The translations under genes were made by a program, and so were the position numbers. The notes beneath the pieces are model-generated. The model ran no database searches and was not told the DNA's origin. It saw only the letters and a program-made list of their open reading frames with translations. Below are positions 1 to 6,659 of a stretch of 11,904 bases of DNA, piece by piece (within the stretch, counting starts at the first letter, position 1; every line of letters starts with the position of its first letter). The stretch is from assembly GCA_021818565.1 (NCBI GenBank), contig JAKATV010000447.1, positions 1 to 11,904 on the forward strand. The letters run 5' to 3'. Source of the stretch: Planctomycetota bacterium. Its GTDB lineage: Bacteria; Planctomycetota; Phycisphaerae; WQYP01.

Positions 1-905
1 ACATCGCGCTGAATCTGTGCCTTAAGCGCTTCAATGCCCGAGAACTTATATTGGTCCCGGAGCCAGTGGGTAAATCGCACTTCCACCCGTTGATCATAAA
101 CTGAACCGGAAAAATCAAGCACAAATGCTTCAACGGTTAGCGCTGTGCCGTTAAATGTGGGATTATTTCCGACGCTTATTGCCGCCGCATAAGTCTGTTC
201 CGCAAGGACCGCTTGACCGGCATAAACTCCCGGAGCAGGCAGCAACTGTTCACACTGGATATTCAGGGTTGGGTATCCAATGGTTGTTCCGCGTCCAGCT
301 CCGCGCGCTACGACTCCCCGCAGCGTGTAAGGGCGACCCATTAATCGTGTGGCATCGGCGACGCGGCCCTGGCTGATCAGCCAGCGGATCAGACTGCTGC
401 TGACATCCACCAGCGATAAGTCCCGCAATACCGCCTTTTGCGTGGGCACAATGATTGTTTCCCAGCCGAAGCTCCGGCCGTTCTCCTGTAAAGTGGTGAC
501 CGTCCCAAGTGCTCCTTTGCCGAATGTAAAGTTGCCGCCCTCCACAACGGCTTTCGCCGCTATGGTGTTCACGAGGATGTTGTGCATGAATTCATCCGCG
601 GTCATATTGAGAAAATCCTGATCCGTCTTCACCACCCACAACACATCCGGTTCAAAGCCCTGGAGTATTTCCATGCGTTGCGTAACAGTCATAAGGGGCC
701 GGCGGGGCAGGTTTGGTCGCAAAATGTGCAGAGGATGCGGATGAAAGGTCATAACCACGAAATGCAGATTCCGCTTGCGCGCCAGGCTTTTTGCCTCGGC
801 AAGCATTCGTTGGTGCCCGAGGTGTACGCCATCAAAATTTCCCACACACAAAACCGATTCTTTGGCACTAGGGGGAAACTCGGTTGCATGATTAATCAGC
901 CACAT
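1..905 (-). CDS. ribF: Bifunctional riboflavin kinase / FAD synthetase RibF, 3' end cut by the window edge
   Basis: RibF phosphorylates riboflavin to FMN and then adenylylates FMN to FAD in the cytoplasm. My minus-strand translation gives 301 codons plus two bases with no stop. The N-terminal FMN adenylyltransferase domain (about residues 15-180) shows VGNFDGVHLGH (21-31), FHPHP (54-58), GGNFTFGK (123-130, where many homologues read GEDFxFG) and SSSLIR (169-174). The C-terminal riboflavin kinase domain (from about 185) shows RGAGRGTTIGYPTLNI (201-216), PAPGVYAG (223-230) and SVGNNPTFNG (244-253). It then continues to a conserved-looking LKAQIQRD at the edge, so probably only 10-20 residues are missing. 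The ATG at 905 has no Shine-Dalgarno site, but a promoter -10 box ends 7 bases before it, so the message may be leaderless. The gene lies 278 bases after the MFS gene on the same strand and seems separately transcribed. The identification is secure. Confidence 0.95.
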   Translation of the reverse strand, partial: MWLINHATEFPPSAKESVLCVGNFDGVHLGHQRMLAEAKSLARKRNLHFVVMTFHPHPLHILRPNLPRRPLMTVTQRMEILQGFEPDVLWVVKTDQDFLNMTADEFMHNILVNTIAAKAVVEGGNFTFGKGALGTVTTLQENGRSFGWETIIVPTQKAVLRDLSLVDVSSSLIRWLISQGRVADATRLMGRPYTLRGVVARGAGRGTTIGYPTLNIQCEQLLPAPGVYAGQAVLAEQTYAAAISVGNNPTFNGTALTVEAFVLDFSGSVYDQRVEVRFTHWLRDQYKFSGIEALKAQIQRD

Positions 906-912
906 GTGTAAA

Positions 913-940
913 AGTATATGCAACAGCCTTAAAGACGCAA
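913..940 (-). promoter_or_regulatory. Probable ribF promoter
   Basis: Reading the minus strand, TTGCGT (940-935) is followed after 16 bases by TATACT (918-913). The -10 box matches the sigma-70 consensus at 5 of 6 positions and the -35 box at 3 of 6. Only 7 bases separate the -10 box from the A of the ribF ATG, so transcription would start at or next to the start codon. That agrees with the lack of a Shine-Dalgarno site. The call is by eye, with no start-site data. Confidence 0.45.
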
Positions 941-945
941 TGTTT

Positions 946-987
946 GTTGCGGTGCCTGTGTTGCGGTGCCTGTGTTGCGGTGCCTGT
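946..987. repeat. Three perfect tandem copies of a 14-bp unit
   Basis: The plus-strand unit GTTGCGGTGCCTGT occurs three times without a mismatch at 946-959, 960-973 and 974-987. A broken fourth copy follows (GTTG, then divergence). On the ribF strand the unit reads ACAGGCACCGCAAC, and the array ends 5 bases upstream of the proposed -35 box. It could be a protein-binding array or a slippage-prone microsatellite. There are no spacers, so it is not a CRISPR. Confidence 0.9.
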
Positions 988-1183
988 GTTGTTGGAGTGC
1001 CTTTCTCAGCCAATAGAACCGTTATGAAGGCGACGTCTGAATCAATATTGCAATTAAGCCCGTGCAGGCTGGTGAGCTGCCCCGGGTGCGGCCATCGGGA
1101 TCGCGCCAGCGACCGCGTGCAAGAGGCCCCTGATTCCGCTGCGCAGGTTCTTCATGCCGTACGATGTCAAAACGAAGTTTACG
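988..1183. other. Intergenic stretch between the MFS gene and ribF, no gene supported
   Basis: This holds the rest of the 278-base gap between the MFS stop codon and ribF. I found no tRNA, no hairpin with a T-run that would act as a terminator, and no convincing ORF. The longest minus-strand ATG frame here is about 30 codons and has no recognisable motif. The part from about 1060 to 1150 is GC-rich and could hold RNA structure, but I could not draw a specific fold. Confidence 0.4.
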
Positions 1184-2809
1184 TTAGCCCTCCGCTAAGG
1201 CTACTCCGGATTTTTTGGAGGTTTTGGCGGTCGGAAGTTTGAACAGGAAAATCAGTGGCACGCAACAAACGCAAAGGACCGCCAATAAGCGGAAATTATA
1301 GATAAATGAAAGAGCGTCTGATTGTTGAACCACATTTTGGTAGATCAATCCCATAGCCTTCTGGCTGGCCAGGGCCGGAGCGCCGCGCTGGGCCAAGAGT
1401 TGTCGAAAAGCGGTAATGTTTTCGGTAAATTGCGAATTAAGCGGTGTAACCCGTTGTACGAGAAAATTTTGGCTGGCCTGACTTACTCGACTAAGCAGCG
1501 TCGTAGTAATGGAAATTCCGAAAGATCCCCCAATATTGCGCATCAGGTTGTAAATGCTCGTGGCATTGCCAATCTGTTCATTTTTCAGCGTGCCTACGGC
1601 ACTGGTGGTTAAGGGGATAAAGAGCATGGGCGTGGCGAATCCATTGAGAATGATACACCATGTGACGCTGAACATCGCGATGTCCATGTCCAACTGGCCC
1701 AATTGGAAGCTGGAGTAGGCCAAGAGTAGTAATCCAGCCATCATGAGAAAGCGCCGATCCAGAATATTCATCATATTGCCTACAATAAGGATGGCTGCAA
1801 TGGAGCCAAGGCCGCGCGGGCTGACTGCCAGGCCGCTATCCAGCGCGGAGTAATTCAGCAACGTCTGTAGAAATAAGGGCAAAAGCGCTGTCGTAGCATA
1901 AAGCACGATACCAATAGCAAAAACAATCGTGGTCCCGGCAAAAAAGTTTCTGTTTTTAAGCACCCGTAAATCGACCAGCGGATTGTCGCTGGTAAGCTCC
2001 CAGGCCACAAAAGCGAGGAATCCCAAAAGGGAGATCGCCACGAACCACCGTACCCACACCGCCCCAAGCCAGTCCGCCTGCTGCCCCTTATCCAACACCA
2101 CTTGCAGCGTTCCAATCCACAATGAAAGTAATGCAAGGCCTACGAAATCCAGTCGTGTTTTGCGGGCATGTTTTATATAAGGTGGGTCCTCCACCAGCGC
2201 ACTAATGAGCGTCAGCGCCAGGAGTCCAACGGGAATATTTATAAAAAATATCCATCGCCATGTATAGTAATCTGTTATAAATCCGCCAAGCGTAGGTCCT
2301 AGAACAGGCGCAAAAATGACTCCAAAACTGTAAAAAGCCATGGCTTTTCCACGTTTTTCATAGGGGAAACTCTCCAACAATATCGCCTGCGCGCTGGGTT
2401 GCAACGCACCACCTCCCATGCCTTGAATGACACGGGCGACAATCAGCATTCCAATATTTGTTGCCAGCCCGCAAGCCATGGAGGCTCCGGTGAATATAAT
2501 GATACACGTCAGGAGAAACCGTTTACGCCCAAATGTTCGGCTCAACCAACCGGTGCAGGTTAACACAATTGCATTAGAGATTAGATAACTGGTTAATACC
2601 CATGTAGCCTGATCGGGCGTGATAGCCATACTGCCTGCAATATGCGGCAATGCCACATTGGCAATGGAAGTATCCAACACTTCCATAAATGTTCCCAGCA
2701 TGACGGCGATTGCGATAAACCAGGGGTTTGCTCGCGGCTTCCATTGTGGAAAGTCATGACCTACCGTTGCGCCTCCACTCATGCCATGGTTCTCCGTGCC
2801 ACATTCCAT
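1184..2809 (-). CDS. DHA2-family (EmrB-like) 14-helix MFS drug/proton antiporter
   Basis: This is an inner-membrane proton-coupled exporter of the major facilitator superfamily, DHA2 branch; the substrate cannot be read from sequence. It has 541 residues, usual for the 14-helix family. Helix 1 carries the family signature MEVLDTSIANVALPHIAG (42-59). A motif-A-like GWLSRTFGRKR (87-97) lies in the loop after helix 2. An antiporter motif C, PVLGPTLGG (168-176), is followed by WRWIFFINIPVG. A long non-membrane loop (about 441-500) precedes the last helix, as in EmrB, and the tail is short and basic. The ATG at 2809 has no ribosome-binding site. An ATG at 2782 (Met10) is preceded by GGAG at 9 bases and may be the true start. 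No EmrA-type membrane-fusion gene lies beside it. The 186-base gap after the inositol-phosphate synthase gene shows no clear terminator, so read-through is possible. Confidence 0.92.
   Translation of the reverse strand: MECGTENHGMSGGATVGHDFPQWKPRANPWFIAIAVMLGTFMEVLDTSIANVALPHIAGSMAITPDQATWVLTSYLISNAIVLTCTGWLSRTFGRKRFLLTCIIIFTGASMACGLATNIGMLIVARVIQGMGGGALQPSAQAILLESFPYEKRGKAMAFYSFGVIFAPVLGPTLGGFITDYYTWRWIFFINIPVGLLALTLISALVEDPPYIKHARKTRLDFVGLALLSLWIGTLQVVLDKGQQADWLGAVWVRWFVAISLLGFLAFVAWELTSDNPLVDLRVLKNRNFFAGTTIVFAIGIVLYATTALLPLFLQTLLNYSALDSGLAVSPRGLGSIAAILIVGNMMNILDRRFLMMAGLLLLAYSSFQLGQLDMDIAMFSVTWCIILNGFATPMLFIPLTTSAVGTLKNEQIGNATSIYNLMRNIGGSFGISITTTLLSRVSQASQNFLVQRVTPLNSQFTENITAFRQLLAQRGAPALASQKAMGLIYQNVVQQSDALSFIYNFRLLAVLCVCCVPLIFLFKLPTAKTSKKSGVALAEG
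2792..2795 (-). promoter_or_regulatory. Shine-Dalgarno site favouring the internal MFS start at 2782
   Basis: GGAG lies 9 bases upstream of the ATG at 2782-2780 and no comparable site precedes the ATG at 2809. This suggests that the protein begins MSGGATVG, nine residues shorter than the longest frame. Confidence 0.4.
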
Positions 2810-2995
2810 GTACGTAAATACCGGGTCGGTAGCCGCATGACCATCAATGTAAGGAGCCTTTCAGTCTTTGTCGAGGCCACGCGGCACAAGATGTTACGTT
2901 CTAAATTCCGCCGCCATCCGGACGACGCGATAGTCCCATGAGATATCCAGCAATCGTTGCTTAAAGGGGAAACCCGGGAACCCGCGTGCTACGTT

Positions 2996-4096
2996 TTACA
3001 CCGTGCCGCTGATCCATTGATCCATCTCTGCCGCGGCCAGGGCATCGGGCCGCTGGACTGGCGGGTGCTTCATCAGCGCGGCGGAAACCTCCGCAAGTGG
3101 GCCGCCCGTTTTTCGGTGCAACGCCAGCGCTGCACAGCGTACCGCATCGACCACAATTCCCGCGCTGTTGGGGGAATCATCAACGGATAATTTGAGGTCC
3201 AATTCCATGGGCAGGCCGCCGAATCCGCGCACATTCATCCGGATATAGCAAACTTTGTTATCTGCCAAAAATGGAATGTAGTCTGATGGGCCTATATGAA
3301 TATGGTCCTGATCCAAGGCGGTTTTAAGTTGGCTGTTCACCGCTTCAGTTTTACTGATTTTTTTACTGCCCAGTCGGCTGCGTTCAAGCATATTGAGAAA
3401 ATCGGTATTGCCGCCCACATTTAACTGATAGCTGGAATCAATGGTAAATCCTCGGCTTTCCGCCAGAGCCATGAGTTGCCGGTGCACAATGGTGGCACCA
3501 AATTGCGATTTAATATCGTCGCCGATTAACGGGATATTGGCTTTGGCAAAGCGCCCCGCCCACGTGCTATCACTGGCGATAAAAGCCGGGATGCAGTTTA
3601 CCATCGCGATGCGGGTATCCAGGCACGCCTGGGCATACAGTTCCGACGCTTTTTGCGAGCCTACCGGAAGGTAATTTACCAGGACGTTAGCGCGGGTTTC
3701 CCGCAAAACGTTTATCACATCCGCCAGCGTCGCGGTATTGGAGTCGGGACTGGCCGCGACCCGGTGCTGTTGATCAAAATTCTGCAAATGATCCGCTACT
3801 CCGTCGCCGATTGGCCCGGCAAATACGCGTGCGCCATGATCTTCCGGATCAGAACAAAACACCCGCGCGTTGTTGGGCGGCGCGAAAATGGCTTGGGCCA
3901 AGGGCTTTCCGATTTTTCGTTGGTCCACATCAAAAGCACAGGCCAGCGTAATATCGCCTACGGAAAGCCCGGCAATGTCCGGGTGCATCAGCCCAATGGT
4001 TGAGCCGCCGCGGCGATACCAAGTCAGTCCTTGAATCAACGAACTGGCACAATTACCCACGCCGACGATCGCCAGGCGTGGTGGTGAAATAGACAT
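2996..4096 (-). CDS. ino1: myo-Inositol-1-phosphate synthase (bacterial/archaeal type)
   Basis: This NAD-dependent isomerase converts glucose-6-phosphate to L-myo-inositol-1-phosphate, the committed step of inositol synthesis, in the cytosol. The length of 366 residues fits the short actinobacterial/archaeal class; eukaryotic enzymes are over 500. The Rossmann loop is GVGNCASSLIQG (12-23). Family blocks follow: NYLPVGSQKAS (141-151), NCIPAFIAS (167-175), GDDIKSQFGATIVHR (192-206), NVGGNTDFLNM (226-236), SKT (248-250), HIGPSDYIPFLADNK (267-281) and ELDLKLSVDDSPNSAG (298-313). The conserved lysines in the SKT and DNK blocks are present, so it should be active. The start at 4096 has AGGAG (4106-4102) 5 bases upstream. 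It follows the prenyltransferase-repeat gene after 55 bases, probably in one operon. No inositol monophosphatase or phosphatidylinositol synthase is in the window, so the end product (lipid headgroup, osmolyte or other) is unknown. Confidence 0.93.
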   Translation of the reverse strand: MSISPPRLAIVGVGNCASSLIQGLTWYRRGGSTIGLMHPDIAGLSVGDITLACAFDVDQRKIGKPLAQAIFAPPNNARVFCSDPEDHGARVFAGPIGDGVADHLQNFDQQHRVAASPDSNTATLADVINVLRETRANVLVNYLPVGSQKASELYAQACLDTRIAMVNCIPAFIASDSTWAGRFAKANIPLIGDDIKSQFGATIVHRQLMALAESRGFTIDSSYQLNVGGNTDFLNMLERSRLGSKKISKTEAVNSQLKTALDQDHIHIGPSDYIPFLADNKVCYIRMNVRGFGGLPMELDLKLSVDDSPNSAGIVVDAVRCAALALHRKTGGPLAEVSAALMKHPPVQRPDALAAAEMDQWISGTV

Positions 4097-4101
4097 TAAA
4101 A

Positions 4102-4106
4102 CTCCT
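4102..4106 (-). promoter_or_regulatory. Shine-Dalgarno site of the inositol-phosphate synthase gene
   Basis: AGGAG on the minus strand stands 5 bases before the ATG at 4096 and fixes the start. It lies in the 55-base gap after the prenyltransferase-repeat gene. Confidence 0.75.
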
Positions 4107-4151
4107 AATGCGGCGGTCCGCGTTCAACCCGTACAAACAAAACGCACCAGC

Positions 4152-5279
4152 TTATCGATCCAAGGTGTCCAGGATAATACAGGCATACGTCGTGACCAGA
4201 ATCGGGCTGAATTCCAGCCAGCGCGGACTCCATTTATTTTTCCAGGAACCATTGCCGTTCTGCAACGCTTTGAGTTTTGCCCGCATTTCCGCCCGCCAGT
4301 GATGGACGATGCCGTTGTCGTCCGTAATGGTTTTCACATGCAGAGCATGGAGGGCCCGCGTGAACATGAGATAATAATAAAATAATCCCATGCGGCTACC
4401 GCCCGTGCCGGGATTGGAATTCAAGGTCCAGTTGGCGCGAATCCATTTCACGGCGGCTTTGACGCGCGGATCCTTTTTTGTTAATCCCGCATACACCATG
4501 CTTTTCAGGCCCGCGTAGGTCATGGTGCCATAAGCGGTCAACGTGCTGCGGCTACCCAAATGATCGGTATCGCCAAATTGTGATTCGCCGCCATTGGCCG
4601 CCGTATAGATAAATCCGCCACCGCTTAAACCTTTGGCAAATGGCTGAGAATTAGTTTCGCTATTTTCCTGACAGCGCGTTACAAACACCAAGGCTCGCTG
4701 AATCGCGGGGCTGCTTGCCGGCATGCCGCTGTGACGCAGCGCGGAAATAAAGAATGACGTATTGGAAAGATCGGGCCGGCCCGTGCCATACCCGACGCCT
4801 CCATACCATGAATTATCTTTGGTAATGACCTTGCCGGCGGCATCGCGCATGGGGGCAACACGCTGAATGGAAATCAGAAAATGCTGGGCGGCTTTGATTT
4901 GCGATTTATATTTATTGCCCGGCATCAAGGCCAAAGTACGCAAAACAATACAGGTGTTGTAATTGGCAAATGCCAGATGAAAAAAACCGCCGTCGGGTCT
5001 GCGAAATTTCTCAATAAAATGCATCGCCTTGGTGATCGCCGGTGTATTGGCCGGATATCCAGCCCGCAGCAATGCCCGCACCACCATGGCGGTAACAGCC
5101 GGCCCAACCTGCGGCACCCAACTGCCGTCCGGGGCCTGGTTGGCCAACAGATATTTTAAGCCTTTTCCCAGTACCGGGTCCGTCTGGTAGAGCGGCTTGG
5201 CGGCAAAAATGGGAGACGCCAACGTAACACAGAGTAAAAAGATGCCGGATATTCCGATGGAAAAATGTTTGCGTTTCAT
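4152..5279 (-). CDS. Secreted prenyltransferase/squalene-oxidase-repeat protein (terpenoid-cyclase-like fold)
   Basis: The 375-residue protein begins with a signal peptide: basic MKRKHFS, a hydrophobic core to about residue 22, then a likely cleavage after SPIFA or AA (about 26-27). The mature part has repeated helical units of the prenyltransferase/squalene-oxidase type: GLKYLLANQAPDGSW (40-54), AMHFIEKFRRPDGGFF (85-100), a third with SWYGGVGYG (157-165), further units near 193-203 and 274-284, and LKALQNGNGSW (336-346). Such repeats build an alpha/alpha toroid. It is much shorter than squalene-hopene cyclases (about 630 residues) and lacks their catalytic DxDD; the nearest string is DTDH (237-240). 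Cyclase activity is therefore unlikely and the function is unknown. From memory, such exported proteins are frequent in planctomycetes. The start at 5279 has AAGGAG 7 bases upstream. It is first or second in the operon with inositol-phosphate synthase. Confidence 0.85.
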   Translation of the reverse strand: MKRKHFSIGISGIFLLCVTLASPIFAAKPLYQTDPVLGKGLKYLLANQAPDGSWVPQVGPAVTAMVVRALLRAGYPANTPAITKAMHFIEKFRRPDGGFFHLAFANYNTCIVLRTLALMPGNKYKSQIKAAQHFLISIQRVAPMRDAAGKVITKDNSWYGGVGYGTGRPDLSNTSFFISALRHSGMPASSPAIQRALVFVTRCQENSETNSQPFAKGLSGGGFIYTAANGGESQFGDTDHLGSRSTLTAYGTMTYAGLKSMVYAGLTKKDPRVKAAVKWIRANWTLNSNPGTGGSRMGLFYYYLMFTRALHALHVKTITDDNGIVHHWRAEMRAKLKALQNGNGSWKNKWSPRWLEFSPILVTTYACIILDTLDR

Positions 5280-5286
5280 TACAGAA

Positions 5287-5292
5287 CTCCTT
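5287..5292 (-). promoter_or_regulatory. Shine-Dalgarno site of the prenyltransferase-repeat gene
   Basis: AAGGAG on the minus strand lies 7 bases before the ATG at 5279. It sits in the 23-base gap after the small upstream ORF. Confidence 0.75.
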
Positions 5293-5302
5293 AAAACTCT
5301 AC

Positions 5303-5503
5303 CTAATTACCCGGCAGCCAAGCGCGGCCGGCGACCCGCAAAACCCCGGCGCATACACCATAATAATAGTATATCGCTGGGGAACTGTCTTCCACGGGAC
5401 TGTAATTCAAGGTATCAGGAGCGGCAGCAGCGGTGCCAATGGCGACGGGCACAAGCGGATCGTGCCATCCAATTACATTCCGAATCCAACTTAACGCTGC
5501 CAC
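5303..5503 (-). CDS. Doubtful small ORF, 66 residues, unknown
   Basis: A GTG at 5503 opens a 66-residue frame that ends 23 bases before the secreted protein gene. The product has no recognised domain. It contains a GTAAAAPDTL stretch, four consecutive tyrosines (about 45-48), a single cysteine and a C-terminal LPGN. Arguments for it are its position in line with the operon and codon use not obviously different from its neighbours. Arguments against it are the lack of a Shine-Dalgarno site, the non-ATG start just after an in-frame stop, and an AT-rich TATACT (5373-5368) inside it that could instead be a -10 box for the downstream gene. It may be a real small protein, a remnant of a longer gene, or plain leader DNA. 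Confidence 0.25.
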   Translation of the reverse strand: MAALSWIRNVIGWHDPLVPVAIGTAAAAPDTLNYSPVEDSSPAIYYYYGVCAGVLRVAGRAWLPGN

Positions 5504-5568
5504 ATTAAGCTACGGGGCACCGGGGACCAGCGTGGATTGGAATCATGCTTTGGAATTCGAGAACCTGC

Positions 5569-5597
5569 TTGGCGTAGTGCTTCCTGGGCGATAGAAT
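5569..5597 (+). promoter_or_regulatory. Probable xerD promoter
   Basis: TTGGCG (5569-5574) and TAGAAT (5592-5597) are separated by exactly 17 bases and match the sigma-70 consensus at 4 of 6 and 5 of 6 positions. The expected start near 5604 gives a leader of about 87 bases before the ATG at 5691. The call is by eye. Confidence 0.5.
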
Positions 5598-5604
5598 AAG
5601 GGCT

Positions 5605-5636
5605 AGGCCGGTAATCGGAGGACAGGGTTCCGGCCT
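5605..5636. promoter_or_regulatory. Inverted repeat at the predicted xerD transcript start
   Basis: AGGCCGG (5605-5611) and CCGGCCT (5630-5636) are perfect 7-bp arms around an 18-base loop. In the predicted transcript this would form a GC-rich 5' stem. In DNA it could be an operator just downstream of the -10 box. Confidence 0.4.
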
Positions 5637-5652
5637 GACGCGGATGGCGTGA

Positions 5653-5678
5653 GTTGTGTTGATCGTGGTGATCACAAC
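5653..5678 (+). promoter_or_regulatory. Hairpin abutting the xerD Shine-Dalgarno site
   Basis: GTTGTG (5653-5658) pairs with CACAAC (5673-5678), and ATC (5662-5664) pairs with GAT (5670-5672). This gives 9 base pairs with a 3-base bulge (5659-5661) and a 5-base loop. The stem ends directly at the GGAGG, so it could influence ribosome access. Confidence 0.4.
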
Positions 5679-5683
5679 GGAGG
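5679..5683 (+). promoter_or_regulatory. Shine-Dalgarno site that decides the xerD start
   Basis: GGAGG lies 7 bases before the ATG at 5691. It favours that start over the GTG at 5649, which has no such site. Confidence 0.75.
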
Positions 5684-5690
5684 TCCAAGG

Positions 5691-6656
5691 ATGGACGGCC
5701 TGATTGGAAGCGAAAATTCTGACGCGAGCACCCGCAAAGTCCCGCCGATTTCTGCTACGGAAGACATCGCCGTAATTAATGATTTTCTTACGTATATCCA
5801 AATAGAACTTGGCCTGGCGGATAATACGCTGGCGGCCTATCGCTCGGACCTGATGCAGTTTGCAGCATTCTGCGATCAGCAGTTTTCCCGACCGCTGATT
5901 CGTGTGGACCGCGTGATTATTGGTGAATATCTCAAATATCTCCAAGCACAACGCAATTTTCGCACCAGCAGCGTGCTGCGGCACACCGCGGCGTTAAAAA
6001 TGTTCTACCGCTTTGCCGTAGCGCGGGGAAAAACGATGGAGAATCCTACCGAGCATCTGGAAACACCGCATGGCTGGCGCAAGTTGCCGGAGGTGATGAA
6101 CCGTGCGCAAATTGAAGCACTTTTAAAGGCGGTGGATCCTGAACACCCTCTGGCGCTGCGGGATCAGGCCATCATTGAATTGTTTTATGCCTGCGGCCTG
6201 CGGGCCAGTGAGCTGGCCGATCTGACGGAATTAAACGTTCACGCGGAGCTTGGCGTTATTCGGGTGATCGGCAAGGGGCGCAAGGAACGCATTATTCCGG
6301 TGGGCAAACCCGCCCGGGCGGCCATGGAAAAATATATGCGTGAGCTGCGTCCTAAACTTCTGGCGGTATCCAAAAGCCGCGTGCCCAATGTCTTTGTCTC
6401 CCGGTCTGGTCGAGGCATTAATCGCATTGTGTTGTGGCAGCGGCTGGATCGTATTTCCCGTGCGGCCGGCTTGAAGCATATTCATCCGCATAAGCTCCGT
6501 CACACCTTTGCCACGCATCTGCTTTCCGGCGGGGCGGACTTGCGCATCGTCCAGGAACTTCTGGGGCATTCGGATATCGGTACGACGCAGATTTATACCC
6601 ATGTAGATGCGGATCGGTTAAAAACCGTTCACCGGCGGCATCATCCTCGGCCCTAA
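5691..6656 (+). CDS. xerD: Site-specific tyrosine recombinase XerD
   Basis: XerD acts with XerC at the dif site to resolve chromosome dimers. From the ATG at 5691 the protein has 321 residues, slightly over the usual 300 because of a 25-residue N-terminal tail. A SAM-like core-binding domain spans about 27-115 and the catalytic domain about 130-315. All six catalytic residues are visible: Arg171 (ACGLRASEL), Lys195 (GKGRKER), His267 and Arg270 (HPHKLRHTF), His293 (LLGHSDIGTTQ) and nucleophile Tyr302 (IYTHV). The C-terminus, LKTVHRRHHPR, matches the XerD ending rather than XerC. A GTG start at 5649 is possible but has no ribosome-binding site. It is the only plus-strand gene, with its own promoter and leader, and it faces der tail to tail across 3 bases. 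No dif-like site was recognised and no mobile-element context is present, so it is taken as the housekeeping enzyme. Confidence 0.94.
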   Translation: MDGLIGSENSDASTRKVPPISATEDIAVINDFLTYIQIELGLADNTLAAYRSDLMQFAAFCDQQFSRPLIRVDRVIIGEYLKYLQAQRNFRTSSVLRHTAALKMFYRFAVARGKTMENPTEHLETPHGWRKLPEVMNRAQIEALLKAVDPEHPLALRDQAIIELFYACGLRASELADLTELNVHAELGVIRVIGKGRKERIIPVGKPARAAMEKYMRELRPKLLAVSKSRVPNVFVSRSGRGINRIVLWQRLDRISRAAGLKHIHPHKLRHTFATHLLSGGADLRIVQELLGHSDIGTTQIYTHVDADRLKTVHRRHHPRP

Positions 6657-6659
6657 GAG

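Larger units (their letters stand above)
5504..5690. other. Divergent control region between xerD and the minus-strand operon
   Basis: These 187 bases (411 if the small ORF is not a gene) separate xerD from the oppositely transcribed genes. They hold the xerD promoter, two inverted repeats and the xerD ribosome-binding site. I found no good minus-strand -35/-10 pair here; the best minus-strand -10 candidate is TATACT at 5373-5368, which has no matching -35 box. Confidence 0.6.

Noticed and set aside
946..987. CRISPR array
   Set aside because: The 14-bp copies are directly adjacent with no spacers and no cas genes are present.
904..1242. Plus-strand 112-residue ORF with cysteine motifs (CLCCGAC, CPGCG) resembling a zinc-binding protein
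   Set aside because: The first cysteine cluster is just the translated 14-bp repeat, the ORF overlaps the 3' end of the MFS gene and the ribF promoter, and it has no ribosome-binding site or family match.
2949..2961. Small palindrome AGCAATCGTTGCT after the inositol-phosphate synthase gene as a terminator
   Set aside because: The stem is only 5 bp and no T-run follows on the minus strand.
5649..5690. GTG start for xerD giving 14 extra residues
   Set aside because: It lies inside the predicted leader hairpin region without a ribosome-binding site, while the ATG at 5691 has GGAGG at 7 bases.
5505..5984. Minus-strand 159-residue ORF overlapping the start of xerD
   Set aside because: Most of it is antisense to the conserved XerD core-binding domain, and no ribosome-binding site was seen.
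5691..6656. xerD as the integrase of a mobile element
   Set aside because: The C-terminal VHRRxHPR ending and whole-length match are those of housekeeping XerD, and there is no attachment-site repeat, tRNA or cargo next to it.
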